Made by a program: the position numbers and the translations under genes. From Tepidisphaera sp. (GTDB taxonomy: Bacteria > Planctomycetota > Phycisphaerae > Phycisphaerales > UBA1924): a stretch of 64,000 nt of DNA. This document shows positions 29,059 to 39,100 of the stretch, piece after piece (within the stretch, counting starts at the first letter, position 1; the number at the start of each line of letters is the position of its first letter). The stretch spans positions 1-64,000 of the forward strand of contig WGNV01000004.1 of the NCBI GenBank assembly GCA_016124375.1. The letters are read 5' to 3'. The notes beneath the pieces are model-generated. The model was not told where the DNA came from. It saw only the letters and a program-made list of their open reading frames with translations, and did not search any database.

Positions 29059-30688
29059 GCCTTGCCTTCAGCAGTGCTCGCAGCGTGTCGAGCGTATCCG
29101 CCTCGCGGGCGGGCTTGTCGTCGCGGATGCGGCTGATGCGGGGGAATCGCAGGGCCACGCCTGATTTGTGGCGGGTCGAGGCCGCGATGCCTTCGAAGGC
29201 GATCTCGAAGACACGCTCGGGCTTCACCTCGCGGGCGCGGCCGTACCGCCCGGTGGTGTTGCGATGAATCCACGCGTCCAAGGTTTTGATCTCGTCGTGC
29301 GTCAGGCCCGAGTAGGCACGCGTCACGGGCACCAGTTTGCCCTGGTCCCACACGGCAAACGTGTAATCGGTAAGCAGCCCGGCGCGGCGGCCATGCCCGG
29401 GCTCGGCGTGGGTCATCACGGCGTCGAACGTGTACGGATCGATCTTCCACTTCCACCAGTCGCCCCGCGTGCGACCCGACGCGTAGGCCGAATCGAGACG
29501 TTTGAGCATGAGCCCTTCGACGCCGCGCTCGCGGCTGAGTTCGCGCTGCGAGCGGGCGCTGTCCCACGTCGGCGCATCCACGCGCTGCGAGAGACGCAGG
29601 CGCGAGGAGCCGAAGGTGGTGAGGAGTTGCTCGAGCCGGGCGCGGCGGTCGCGCAGCGGGGTTTGTCGAAGGTCGAAGCCGCCCTCTTCGAGCAGGTCGT
29701 AGGCGATGAACGCGGCGGGGAAGTTGCTGAGAATGCGGGGCGAAAGGGCGGTGCGGCCGATGCGGCGCTGCAAAGCCGCGAAGCCGAGGGGCGCGTCGCC
29801 TTTCCAGGCGAGCACTTCGCCATCGAGCACGGTGCCGCCGGGCAGGCGGGCGGCGGCGTCGACGATCTCGGGAAAGCGTGGCGTCAGCAGTTCATCGCCC
29901 CGCGACCAGAGGTGGGTGCTGACGCCCCGACGGATGAGTTGGGCGCGGATGCCGTCCCACTTCCACTCGAGCAGCCACTGCGAGGTGGGGCCGAGGGTGT
30001 CGTCGCTGGGCGGGGTGTCGATGGGGCTGGCGAGGAAGAACGGGTACGGCCGCGATGCTTCGCCCGCGTCGCCCGCGGCGCCTTCGCCCCGCATGAGGGC
30101 CTCGAAGAACGCGGGCGTGGGTTTCCAATCGCCCGCGAGGAGGTGGGCGGCGTGGTCTTTGGGGATGTTCGCGGCTTTGGCGATGGCGCGTTCGACCAGC
30201 GTGCGCGAGACGCCCACGCGCAGGCTGCCGGTGATCATCTTGAGCAGCAGGAATCGCTGCGTGCCGGGCAGCGCGGCCAGCCAGCCGAGAAGAGCCGCAC
30301 GCTGCTCGGGCTCATCGAGCGTGCGGAGGTGCTGGGCGCGGTCGATCCACTCGTGCAGGGGCGTGTCGGGGGCCTCGCTCGGCGCGTCGCTTGAGGTCGC
30401 GATGTTGGCAGTCGAATCCAGCAGCAGGCACACCGTCTCGGCCAAGTCGCCCACAGCGCTGTAGCACTCGCGGAAGAGCCAGTCGGGGGTGTTGGTCGCG
30501 GCCCGCACCCAATCGGCGATTGCGCGCGAGGGGAGCAGGCGCTTGAGCTTCTGGCCCGTGAGCAGGAACAGGCCCCACGCGGCATCGGCGGGCGGCGCGC
30601 TCTTGAAGTACGAGGCCATGGCGTCGACCTTGGCGTTGGTCGAGTTGGTGGCGTCGAGGTCGTCGTAGAGAGCCGCGAGGCGTTTCAA
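29006..30688 (-). CDS. ATP-dependent DNA ligase
   Basis: WLLEWKWDGIRAQLIRRG (KxDG), LDGEVLAW, EGLMLKRLDSAYASGRTRGDWWKWK. Likely TTG start overlapping the stop of the upstream gene. Confidence 0.92.
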   Translation of the reverse strand: MKRLAALYDDLDATNSTNAKVDAMASYFKSAPPADAAWGLFLLTGQKLKRLLPSRAIADWVRAATNTPDWLFRECYSAVGDLAETVCLLLDSTANIATSSDAPSEAPDTPLHEWIDRAQHLRTLDEPEQRAALLGWLAALPGTQRFLLLKMITGSLRVGVSRTLVERAIAKAANIPKDHAAHLLAGDWKPTPAFFEALMRGEGAAGDAGEASRPYPFFLASPIDTPPSDDTLGPTSQWLLEWKWDGIRAQLIRRGVSTHLWSRGDELLTPRFPEIVDAAARLPGGTVLDGEVLAWKGDAPLGFAALQRRIGRTALSPRILSNFPAAFIAYDLLEEGGFDLRQTPLRDRRARLEQLLTTFGSSRLRLSQRVDAPTWDSARSQRELSRERGVEGLMLKRLDSAYASGRTRGDWWKWKIDPYTFDAVMTHAEPGHGRRAGLLTDYTFAVWDQGKLVPVTRAYSGLTHDEIKTLDAWIHRNTTGRYGRAREVKPERVFEIAFEGIAASTRHKSGVALRFPRISRIRDDKPAREADTLDTLRALLKARHGEAKTDQQLGLFGEDA

Positions 30689-31788
30689 TCGTCTTCCTCC
30701 GGCGTGCTCGCGAACGCGGAGGAGAGCGGCGCGGCATCGAGCCCCTTTTCGCAGAGGAACCGGGCGAGCGGGGCGGCGTAGCCGTGCGTCGCGAGGACGC
30801 GCCGGCAGCCGGTCTCGCGGATGGTGTGCAACAGCCCGGGCCAATCCGCGTGGTCGGAGAGGACGAAGCCCCGGTCGTAGCCCTGGCGGCGGCGCACGCC
30901 CCGCACCCGCATCCACCCCGAGGCGAAGGCGGTGGCCGCGTCATCGCCGAAGCGGCGCATCCAAGGGCTGCCCGCGGCACTGGGCGGAGCGATGACGAGC
31001 GCACGGGCGAACTGGCCGGGATCGGAGCGATTGGCGCGGCGGGCGGCCTTTTCGCCTTCGGCGAGGTTGTCGGCCGGGACGGGTTCGTCGCGCTCGCTCA
31101 CGGGCGAGGTGTCGAGCATCGGCACGCCCTGAGCACGGTACGCATCGGTGAGGGGGACGGCGGCGCCGTGCAGGCGCACGGGCTGGTCGCGCATCCAAGC
31201 CCAGGACGCATCGCACGAGAGCGACCACAGTTCGCCAAGCACGCGCTGGGCCTTGCCAAGCGAATACGTGAACAGGACGCTGGGGCGGCGTTGTTCGCGA
31301 TTGCCCCGCCACCACGCGGCGAGCTCACGAGCCACCTCGCGCGGGTCGTCCCACTTGTAGATAGGCAGCGCGAAGGTCGCCTCGGTGATAAACGTGTCGC
31401 ACGCCACGGGCTCGAAGGGTTCGGCGGTCGGGTCGGCGTCGCGTTTGTAGTCGCCCGAGGCGACCCACACCTGGCCGGCGTGCTCGACGCGCACCTGGGC
31501 GCTGCCCCGGATGTGCCCGGCGGGGTGGAATGACACGATCGCCTCGCCCAACGGCACGCGCTCGCCCCAGGGCGCGCTGCGGATGGTCGTGCCGGGCGGC
31601 AGTCGCAGCCTCAGGAACGGCTCGCACGCGCCGGCGCACAGATACTCGCGCGAGCCCGCGCGGGCGTGGTCGCTGTGGGCGTGGGTGATGACCGCGACCT
31701 TGGCCGCGCCCCAGGGGTCGATGTGGAAGCCGCCCGGCACACACGCCAGGCCGACGCCGTCGTTCATCAAGAGATCGGGCTTTGCCAC
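30685..31788 (-). CDS. Ligase-associated metallo-beta-lactamase-fold DNA exonuclease
   Basis: VITHAHSDHARAGSREYLC, FHPAGHIRGSAQVRVEHAGQVWVASGDYKRDADPTAEPFEPVACDTFITEATFALPIYKW. Confidence 0.9.
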   Translation of the reverse strand: MAKPDLLMNDGVGLACVPGGFHIDPWGAAKVAVITHAHSDHARAGSREYLCAGACEPFLRLRLPPGTTIRSAPWGERVPLGEAIVSFHPAGHIRGSAQVRVEHAGQVWVASGDYKRDADPTAEPFEPVACDTFITEATFALPIYKWDDPREVARELAAWWRGNREQRRPSVLFTYSLGKAQRVLGELWSLSCDASWAWMRDQPVRLHGAAVPLTDAYRAQGVPMLDTSPVSERDEPVPADNLAEGEKAARRANRSDPGQFARALVIAPPSAAGSPWMRRFGDDAATAFASGWMRVRGVRRRQGYDRGFVLSDHADWPGLLHTIRETGCRRVLATHGYAAPLARFLCEKGLDAAPLSSAFASTPEEDD

Positions 31789-31831
31789 ATCGCCCTCCCG
31801 CCCGCATCAAGCAGGCCCGGCGGCATGGGCT

Positions 31832-32608
31832 TCAGCGACGCGAGGCCTTCGCGCTCGCCTGCGGGGGCTGCAGGGCCTTGGCCGCGTCTTCGCCGATGTA
31901 CAGCAGGCACTGGCACGACGAGCACATGGTGAGGCGCCCGTTGGTCAAGAGCCCGTTGACGGCGTCCACGGGCAGGCTCATCTGGCAGGAGCCACAGGTG
32001 TATTCGTGGCGCTTGCGGTCCTGCACCTCGACACTGGCCATCGCCTCTTCGCCGCGGGTCGTCAGCAGGCGATTGAGAATCGTCAGAGCGTCCGCCGGCA
32101 CCTCGGCGGCCATCGCGTCGCGCTTGGCCTTGAGCTCCTGCACCTGCGAGGCAATCTCGCCCGAGCGTGCGTCGCGATCACCAGCCGCCACTTGGCGCAC
32201 CTGGTCTCGCTCCGCCCGCTGGCTGTCGAGCTCCGCGAGCTGCTTTTTCGCTTCGTCGGCCTTGGCCAGCAGTTCGAGTGCGGCGGTCTCGGCCCGATCG
32301 CGATCGGCCTTGTAGTTGTTGACCTCGGTCAGGAAGGCCTGGTATTCCTTGTTGGTCTGGGCCGAGTCGAGCTGCTTGCGGATCTGCTCCAGCCGGGCGT
32401 CGAGGCGCGCCACCTCGCCCTGGTGGTCGGCCGCCTGAGCGGTGATGTTCTTGATCTGTGTCTCGAGCGCGGTCCGCTTGGCGTCGATCTGCTGCAAGTC
32501 CTTGCTCTGCTGAGAGAGGAAGGATTCCGCCGCCCGTAACCGGGACTGCAGACCCCGCAGTTGCTTCTCTACTTGGTAGACGTTGACCAACTTCGCCGTA
32601 ACGTGCAT
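31832..32608 (-). CDS. Coiled-coil protein with C-terminal C4 zinc ribbon (CdsZ-like)
   Basis: Long coiled coil then YTCGSCQMSLPVDAVNGLLTNGRLTMCSSCQCLLYIGED. Confidence 0.85.
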   Translation of the reverse strand: MHVTAKLVNVYQVEKQLRGLQSRLRAAESFLSQQSKDLQQIDAKRTALETQIKNITAQAADHQGEVARLDARLEQIRKQLDSAQTNKEYQAFLTEVNNYKADRDRAETAALELLAKADEAKKQLAELDSQRAERDQVRQVAAGDRDARSGEIASQVQELKAKRDAMAAEVPADALTILNRLLTTRGEEAMASVEVQDRKRHEYTCGSCQMSLPVDAVNGLLTNGRLTMCSSCQCLLYIGEDAAKALQPPQASAKASRR

Positions 32609-32646
32609 CGAGTGCTCCGTACCAGACCTGACGCAGTGTAGCGTGG

Positions 32647-33573
32647 TCAGGCGCCGCCGGCCACGCCGTCGCTCAGCGCCCCCACCCGCACCAGCGCGTG
32701 CAGCATCCAATAGGCCAGGGGGGCCACCAGCACGGGCGAATCGATCACATCGAGGATTCCGCCGAATCCCGGCAGCCCGCGCCCGGAATCCTTAATCCCC
32801 GCGTCACGCTTGTACATGCTCTCCAGCAGGTCACCCGCCTGCCCCACCAGCGCGCAACCGACACCCAGCACGATGCACCAGCCCGGGCCCGGGCCCCGCA
32901 TCGGCGTCGTCGCGTGCAGCACCAGCGACCCCGCCCACGCCACCACCGCCGACAGCACCAGCCCGCCTCCGAGCCCCTCCCAGGTCTTGCCCGGGCTCAG
33001 CCAGGGGATCAGCTTGTGCCGCCCGATGGCCCGCCCGGTGAAGTACGCCCCGATGTCGCAGGCCTTGGTGATCAGCAGCACCCACAGCAGCACCCAGGCC
33101 GAGTGGTCGCGCCGAATCGCCAGCAGAAACCCGAACGTGAGGCCCAGATAGACGAAGCTCAGCAGCGCCCCGCCCGTGGCGGCCACCACACCCTCCACCG
33201 ACTTGTGCCGCGAATAAAACGCCTGCGCCACCACCAGCACGCACACCGCCGCCGAACCCACCGCCGCCACCGCCACCGGCCCGGGCACGCCGATCGGCAC
33301 GACGATGCTGACCACCAGCCCAAGCAGCGCGGCGAAGGTCATGATGCGTTTGGAAGCGACGACGCCGTTGGCGATGAGAATGGCCGCCAGTTCGCGAGCC
33401 GCGAGCACGCACACCAGCGTCATCACCACGAACTGCACGCTGCCCGGCGGAAAATGGGCCTGCCCGAGGCGCTCGCCCCAGGGCATCGGCACGCGCGTGA
33501 GGTATTCGTCCAGCCAGAGGGCGCCGATGAGCGCGGCAATCAGGATCGGCCCCAGCACCAGCCGATCACGCAT
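32647..33573 (-). CDS. cdsA: Phosphatidate cytidylyltransferase
   Basis: Multiple TM segments; KTWEGLGGGLVLSAVVAW, SMYKRDAGIKDSGRGLPGFGGILDVIDS signature. Confidence 0.92.
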   Translation of the reverse strand: MRDRLVLGPILIAALIGALWLDEYLTRVPMPWGERLGQAHFPPGSVQFVVMTLVCVLAARELAAILIANGVVASKRIMTFAALLGLVVSIVVPIGVPGPVAVAAVGSAAVCVLVVAQAFYSRHKSVEGVVAATGGALLSFVYLGLTFGFLLAIRRDHSAWVLLWVLLITKACDIGAYFTGRAIGRHKLIPWLSPGKTWEGLGGGLVLSAVVAWAGSLVLHATTPMRGPGPGWCIVLGVGCALVGQAGDLLESMYKRDAGIKDSGRGLPGFGGILDVIDSPVLVAPLAYWMLHALVRVGALSDGVAGGA

Positions 33574-34465
33574 TGCTGGGTCCTTCGCTGGCCGCCCCGA
33601 AGCGCCGCTTGCGGCTTGCAAAATCCCGCACTGCTTCCTCCAGATGGCTCGGGAGATAGTCAGGCCAAAGCACGGGCGTCACGAACAGCTCGGTGTAGCT
33701 GATCTGCCACAGCAGGTAGTTGCTCACGCGCATCTCGCCCCCGGTGCGGATCAAGAGATCCGGGTCGGGCAGGCCCGCGGTGTAGAGCCGGGCTTCCAAC
33801 GCGGCCTCGTCCACGTCTTCGGGGTTCAGGCGCCCGGCCTTCACGTCGCGGGCGATCTGGCGGGCGGCGTGGGCGATCTCGTTGCGCGAGCCGTAGTTGA
33901 TCGCGACGCACAGCGTGCCCCGCGTGCCCGCGGCGGTGCTGCCCTCGACCCGATCGATCCCCGCCACCACCTGAGCGGGCAACCCCTCGCGCTGGCCGAT
34001 GACGCGGAACCGAATGCCCCGCCGGATCAGCTCGGGTTCTTCGCTGTCCAGGTACAGATTGCACAGGTGCATCAGGGCTTCGACTTCTTCCGCCGGTCGC
34101 CGCCAGTTCTCCAGCGAGAACGAATACAGCGTGACGACCTCAACCCCGATGCGGGCGGCATGCTCGACGACATCACGCACGCGGGTGGCCCCGTGAATGT
34201 GCCCCATGTGCCGGGGCATGCCCCGCTGCGTCGCCCAGCGGCCGTTGCCGTCCATGATGATCGCGATGTGGCGCGGGATGCGCTCGGGATTGACATCGGG
34301 CAGATAGCGGGCGGGGTCGGCCTCGGGGTTGCGGGCCCGCATGCGGGCCGCGGCGAGCGCGGCGGCCCCGTCGCGCCCCTCGAGCGCCTCACGCGAGACC
34401 AACGTGCTGACATGCTCCGAAGCCAGAAAGATCCCCTTGTGCGAGGCGTCCTTTGCTTGTGACAC
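33566..34465 (-). CDS. uppS: Isoprenyl (undecaprenyl) diphosphate synthase
   Basis: HIAIIMDGNGRWATQRGMPRHMGHIHG, YSFSLENWRRP, LLIRTGGEMRVSNYLLWQISYTELFVTPVLWPDY. Confidence 0.94.
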   Translation of the reverse strand: MSQAKDASHKGIFLASEHVSTLVSREALEGRDGAAALAAARMRARNPEADPARYLPDVNPERIPRHIAIIMDGNGRWATQRGMPRHMGHIHGATRVRDVVEHAARIGVEVVTLYSFSLENWRRPAEEVEALMHLCNLYLDSEEPELIRRGIRFRVIGQREGLPAQVVAGIDRVEGSTAAGTRGTLCVAINYGSRNEIAHAARQIARDVKAGRLNPEDVDEAALEARLYTAGLPDPDLLIRTGGEMRVSNYLLWQISYTELFVTPVLWPDYLPSHLEEAVRDFASRKRRFGAASEGPSNA

Positions 34466-34512
34466 AGGCCTGCCGCCGGTTCACAGGGTAGGAACCCCTC
34501 GCCCCGCCATCG

Positions 34513-35883
34513 TCACCCGAGAATCGTCTGCTCGCGCCCCGGTCCGACGCTGACGACGTCAACCGGCACGCCCACCTCACGCTCGATGAACTCCACATAT
34601 CGCCTGGCGCCGTCCGGAAGTTCGCGCCGAGCGCGGCAGGTCCCCAGTTCTTCTGTGAATCCCCGCACGGTTTCGTACACGGGCTCCGCCCTGGCCAGGT
34701 CAAAGGCATCGGGCGGGAAGTCCTTGATCACCTGCCCGTTGACGCGATACCCCGTGCACACGTTGATCTCGTCCAGCCCCGCCAGCACGTCAAGCATGGT
34801 GAGCGCGATCCCGGTCGCGCCATTGATCATCGCGGAATATCGGACTGCGACCAGATCCAGCCATCCCACCCGGCGCGGGCGCCCCGTCGTCGTGCCAAAC
34901 TCACGCCCCTTTACCCGAATCTGGTCCCCCAGGGCGTTCTTAAGCTCTGTCGGCATCGGCCCGGAGCCCACGCGGGTCGAATAGGCCTTCATCACGCCCA
35001 GAACCCTTCCCAGGCGCGTGCTGGGGACGCCCGTGCCCGGGCCGACCCCCGATGCGATGCACGTCGAGCCCGTGACGTAGGGGTACGTGCCGTGATCGAC
35101 ATCCAGAAGCGATCCGTTGGCGCCCTCGAACAGGATCCGTTTACCCTCGCGAAGCATGGCGTGGAGCACCTGGGTGGTGTCGCGCACCATCGGCGAGAGG
35201 CGAGCGCCGATGGCCAGGGCCTGCTCGAGCATCTGGTTCAGGTTGAGCGCCGGCTCGTTGGGGGCGAGCACGCGCAGCATCGGGTCTTTGAGGGCCAGCG
35301 CCAGCGCGAGCTTTTCGCGGAGCTGCTCGGGACGGGAGAGATCGGACATTCGGACGCCGCAGGCACGCTGAACCTTGTCGGCGTAGGCCGGGCCGATGCC
35401 CCGACGGGTGGTTCCGATCTCCGACACCGGCACCGCGCCTTGGGCCTGATCCGGCCCCGAGGGGGCACGCTCAGCCCCGACGCGCTTCAGCAGGTCCTCG
35501 CGCAAGCCGTCTTCGAGCTTGTGGTATTGCAGCACGGCATGAGCGCGGCTGGAGATCACCAGGCCCGAGGTGTCGACCCCCTTGGCCGCCAGCCCATCGA
35601 GTTCTTCAGCAAGTTTCCAGGGATCGACCACGACCCCGTTGCCGATCACCGCCGCCTTGCCGGGGTACAGAATGCCCGAGGGGATCAGGTGCAGCGAGTA
35701 GCGTGTGCCCCCCACCACCACCGAATGCCCGGCGTTCGCGCCCCCGTTATATCGGACCACGGCGTGGTGATCCGCGGCCAGTAAATCCACCAGCTTGCCC
35801 TTGCCCTCATCTCCCCATTGCAGGCCAACCACCACAGAGCACATTGCCGGGGATGTCGAACTGCCAGAAGTCGATTGAGCCAT
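34513..35883 (-). CDS. purA: Adenylosuccinate synthetase
   Basis: VVVGLQWGDEGKGKLVDLLA, VVRYNGGANAGHSVV, TTRRGIGPAYADKVQR, FEGANGSLLDVDHGTYPYVTGS. Confidence 0.95.
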   Translation of the reverse strand: MAQSTSGSSTSPAMCSVVVGLQWGDEGKGKLVDLLAADHHAVVRYNGGANAGHSVVVGGTRYSLHLIPSGILYPGKAAVIGNGVVVDPWKLAEELDGLAAKGVDTSGLVISSRAHAVLQYHKLEDGLREDLLKRVGAERAPSGPDQAQGAVPVSEIGTTRRGIGPAYADKVQRACGVRMSDLSRPEQLREKLALALALKDPMLRVLAPNEPALNLNQMLEQALAIGARLSPMVRDTTQVLHAMLREGKRILFEGANGSLLDVDHGTYPYVTGSTCIASGVGPGTGVPSTRLGRVLGVMKAYSTRVGSGPMPTELKNALGDQIRVKGREFGTTTGRPRRVGWLDLVAVRYSAMINGATGIALTMLDVLAGLDEINVCTGYRVNGQVIKDFPPDAFDLARAEPVYETVRGFTEELGTCRARRELPDGARRYVEFIEREVGVPVDVVSVGPGREQTILG

Positions 35884-36100
35884 GGGTGCCAGAATCCGGG
35901 GGTGAGGTGCTTGTGAAATTGGGTCAGCGGCGAGGGATATCACCGGGCGCGGTGCCAAGCCGCGTCGGATAACCCCCGTGGGTTCAGGATAGGGAGCGTC
36001 TTGAGTGGCAGGTTCGCAAGAGTCACGGACAACTTGGGACGATATCTGCTGGCGGCAGGTGTTGTCACCGGCCGAAAATCATCGGGGAGCGTGTAGGCCG

Positions 36101-36283
36101 ATGGCAGAAACGACCGTGCGCATCATGTGTCCCAAGCTGACTTGCCGCAAGGTGTTGGCCGTGCCGACATCCTGCCGCGGGAAGACCGTGCGCTGCAAGT
36201 CGTGCGGCACGAACATCCGCGTGCCGTCGATCGGCGGCGGTGCGGCCAAGCCCGAGACCAAGGACGGAACGAAAGCAGCCTGA
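36101..36283 (+). CDS. Small zinc-ribbon protein
   Basis: MAETTVRIMCPKLTCRKVLAVPTSCRGKTVRCKSCGTNIRVPS; CxxxxC..CxxC pattern. Confidence 0.65.
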   Translation: MAETTVRIMCPKLTCRKVLAVPTSCRGKTVRCKSCGTNIRVPSIGGGAAKPETKDGTKAA

Positions 36284-36301
36284 TCGCGAAGGCCGGCTCG
36301 C

Positions 36302-36838
36302 TCAGAGCTTGGGCTGCTTCTTGATGTCCTCGTCTTCGTCGAGGAAATCGAAATCGACCACGCTGCTGTCGTCCAACAGGCCCTTCTTGGCCGCGGGCGG
36401 TGCAACGCGCGTCGGGGCGTCGGGCTTCGAGGCCTTGGCGGCCGGGGCGGACTTGACCGGAAGCACCTGCCCGTCGTCCAGCGCGTCATCGGAATCGACC
36501 GAAGCCGGCGTGCCGTCGATCTTCACGACCATCACCATGTCAGCGATGGCGATGAGGTCGCCCGGCGCGAGTTCGGACTGAGCGACGCGACGCTTGTTGA
36601 CAAACGTGCCGTTACTCGAGCCCAGGTCGCGGATCGAAAGGCGCCCATCGGCAAGGGCGATCTCGCAGTGGTGACGCGACACGTCGGCGCTGGGGATGCG
36701 GATCTGGCAGTCGGTTTGGCGACCGACGACCATGACGCTCTTCTTGACGGGGATTTCGCTCTGCTTCCCGTCGGCTTGCACCAGCACCAGCGTGGCGTTC
36801 ATTGTGGCTCCGTTCTTGCTGAGATCATGCATGGCCAC
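36302..36838 (-). CDS. FHA-domain protein
   Basis: VVGRQTDCQIRIPSADVSRHHCEIALADGRLSIRDLGSSNGTFVNKRRV. Confidence 0.93.
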   Translation of the reverse strand: MAMHDLSKNGATMNATLVLVQADGKQSEIPVKKSVMVVGRQTDCQIRIPSADVSRHHCEIALADGRLSIRDLGSSNGTFVNKRRVAQSELAPGDLIAIADMVMVVKIDGTPASVDSDDALDDGQVLPVKSAPAAKASKPDAPTRVAPPAAKKGLLDDSSVVDFDFLDEDEDIKKQPKL

Positions 36839-36948
36839 GCCCGGCCGCCACGCTGGCGGGGGCGCTGAGGCAACTCCTTCACCCGCAATACTCTAGCACA
36901 ATTTTCGCGGGCGGGAACCTCCAAGTTCTCGGCTATCCTCTGTTTCGA

Positions 36949-38223
36949 GTGCCAGAATCCGCCCCAATTTCGCTTCCTCAGCGCCCCGCCCGACAAAGCC
37001 CCCGCGCGACCCTGGCCGGCCTGTCGCTTCGCCCGGTTCGGCGACTGTACATCCATGTGCCATTCTGCTTTCACAAGTGTCACTACTGCGACTTTTACAG
37101 CCTGGTGGACACGCGCGATCGGCAGGGGCCGTTTATCAGACGCCTGACCAACGAACTGAGCGCCCTTGCGTCGCTCGCCGGGCCCGTGAAGAGCATTTTT
37201 GTCGGGGGCGGCACGCCCAGCCTGTTGGCTCCCACGCTGTGGCAGGACCTGCTGCGGGCGCTGGGTGAGCGATTCGATCTGGGGGAGATTCGAGCCGGGC
37301 GGGGGGAGTTCACCGTCGAGTGCAACCCCGAGACAGTGACACCGGAACTGATGGACACGCTGGCTGCCGGGGGCGTGAACCGCGTCAGCGTCGGTGCGCA
37401 GTCGTTCAACCCGGCGCACCTCAAGACCCTGGAACGCTGGCATGATCCGGCGAACGTGGGGCGGGCGATCGAGATGGCGCGAGCCGCGGGGATTCGGAGG
37501 CAGAGTGTGGACCTGATCTACGCCATCCCCGGGCAAACCCTCGCCGAGTGGCGCGACGACCTGAGGCAGGCGCTGGCCTTGGGCACCGAGCACGTGTCGG
37601 CGTATGCGCTGACGTACGAACCCGGCACGGCGATGACGGCAAGATTGGCGCGCGACGAGTTTGAACGGGCGGACGAAGACGTCGAAGCCGACATGTTCGA
37701 GGAGACGCTGCGGGTGCTCCGAGGGGCGGGGCTGGACCGGTATGAGGTGAGCAACTTCGCGCGGGCGGGCGCCGAGTGCGATCACAACCTGGGATACTGG
37801 CGGCACGAGGACTGGCTGGCGGCGGGCCCGGCGGCCAGCGCCCACGTGGGCGGGGCACGCTGGAAGAACGCCCCCCGGCTGGATGATTACCTTGATTTCA
37901 GCGACGAGGGCTTTGCGCCGGTGGTGGATCTGGAAACGCCCGACCCGAAGCGGGCGCTGATCGAGGCGATCATGACCGGTCTCAGGCTGCGCGAGGGGGT
38001 GGACTTATCTCGCGTGCGCGAGAGGGCGGAAGAACTGCGTCCCGGCGCGGGGGAGCGACTGCTCGCAAAGGCACAATCGCTCGCGGGCGAGGGGTTGCTG
38101 GTGTTCGCGCACAACGAGGCAGCCCACGCTCTGGAGCGAGTGGGCTACGTCTCACTCACCGACCGGGGGTTCCTCGTCGCCGACGGGGTCATCCGGCGGC
38201 TGGTTGGCGTGCTGGGGGTGTGA
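36949..38223 (+). CDS. hemW: Radical SAM heme chaperone / coproporphyrinogen III oxidase-like protein
   Basis: LYIHVPFCFHKCHYCDFYS (CxxxCxxC), FVGGGTPSLL, ECNPETVTPELMDTLAAGGVNRVSVGAQSF. Confidence 0.93.
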   Translation: MPESAPISLPQRPARQSPRATLAGLSLRPVRRLYIHVPFCFHKCHYCDFYSLVDTRDRQGPFIRRLTNELSALASLAGPVKSIFVGGGTPSLLAPTLWQDLLRALGERFDLGEIRAGRGEFTVECNPETVTPELMDTLAAGGVNRVSVGAQSFNPAHLKTLERWHDPANVGRAIEMARAAGIRRQSVDLIYAIPGQTLAEWRDDLRQALALGTEHVSAYALTYEPGTAMTARLARDEFERADEDVEADMFEETLRVLRGAGLDRYEVSNFARAGAECDHNLGYWRHEDWLAAGPAASAHVGGARWKNAPRLDDYLDFSDEGFAPVVDLETPDPKRALIEAIMTGLRLREGVDLSRVRERAEELRPGAGERLLAKAQSLAGEGLLVFAHNEAAHALERVGYVSLTDRGFLVADGVIRRLVGVLGV

Positions 38224-38973
38224 GGGCAGGTCGGGGCGATCGAGCTTGAGCCGCTTGAGCAGGCTGCGCAGATCGCTGGGCCAGGGGGTGTGCACGTCGA
38301 CGCGCTTGCCGGTGATGGGGTGAGCGAAAGCGATGCGGTGGGCGTGCAGAGCCAAGCGAGAAGAGGCATGGCGGGCGGCGCTGGGGGCGTAGAAGGCGTC
38401 GCCCAAGATGGCGCAGCCGATAGATTCGAGGTGGACGCGGACCTGGTGGAGTCGCCCGGTGACGGCGCGGCACTCGAGGAGCGCCGAGTGGTCGTTGGCT
38501 TGCAAGACGCGATAGGCCGTCAGCGCCGGCTTGCCCGACGCGCCGACCTTGGCGAGCTTTTTCGTGCGGGTGTCGCCCGGAACCTTGCCGTCGTACTCGA
38601 GGATCGGGCGGCGGATCAGGCCCTTGGGCGTGCGCGGGGCACCCTTGGTGACGGCCCAGTAGTACTTCTCGATGGAGCGGGTTTCGAAGAGGGCGCGCAG
38701 GGCGTCGTAGGCGGCGGTGGTTTTGGCGACGATGACGAGGCCGCTGGTGTCGCGATCCAGGCGGTGCAGCAGCCCGAAGTCGCGCTGGCGGCCCAGGTTT
38801 TGCAGTTGCGGACCGAGCGTGGCGAAAAGTCCGTTCAGCAGCGAATCACGCTCATGCCCCAGCCCGGGCGTCGTGACAACGCCCGCGGGCTTGCCGACCA
38901 GCATGAGGTGGTCATCTTGATAGCGCACCTTGAAGGTGACGCGGTCGTTGGGCTCGATGGAGAGGGTGGGCAT
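38152..38973 (-). CDS. RluA/RluD-family pseudouridine synthase (second paralog)
   Basis: GLLHRLDRDTSGLVIVAKT, GRLHQVRVHLESIGCAILGD. 3' end overlaps hemW convergently. Confidence 0.88.
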   Translation of the reverse strand: MPTLSIEPNDRVTFKVRYQDDHLMLVGKPAGVVTTPGLGHERDSLLNGLFATLGPQLQNLGRQRDFGLLHRLDRDTSGLVIVAKTTAAYDALRALFETRSIEKYYWAVTKGAPRTPKGLIRRPILEYDGKVPGDTRTKKLAKVGASGKPALTAYRVLQANDHSALLECRAVTGRLHQVRVHLESIGCAILGDAFYAPSAARHASSRLALHAHRIAFAHPITGKRVDVHTPWPSDLRSLLKRLKLDRPDLPSHPQHANQPPDDPVGDEEPPVGE

Positions 38974-38980
38974 GGGGAGG

Positions 38981-39100
38981 GGAGAGAGACGAAGAGACGA
39001 AGTGCCGGAGAGACGAAGTTCAGGAGACACACGATACGGCGGCGACTGCACTTCCGAACTTCGTCTCTTCGTCTCTTCGGAACTTCGTCTCTTTCTTACT
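38981..39100. repeat. Inverted array of GAGACGAA/TTCGTCTC octamers
   Basis: gagagagacgaagagacgaagtgccggagagacgaagttc ... gaacttcgtctcttcgtctcttcggaacttcgtctcttt. Confidence 0.9.
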
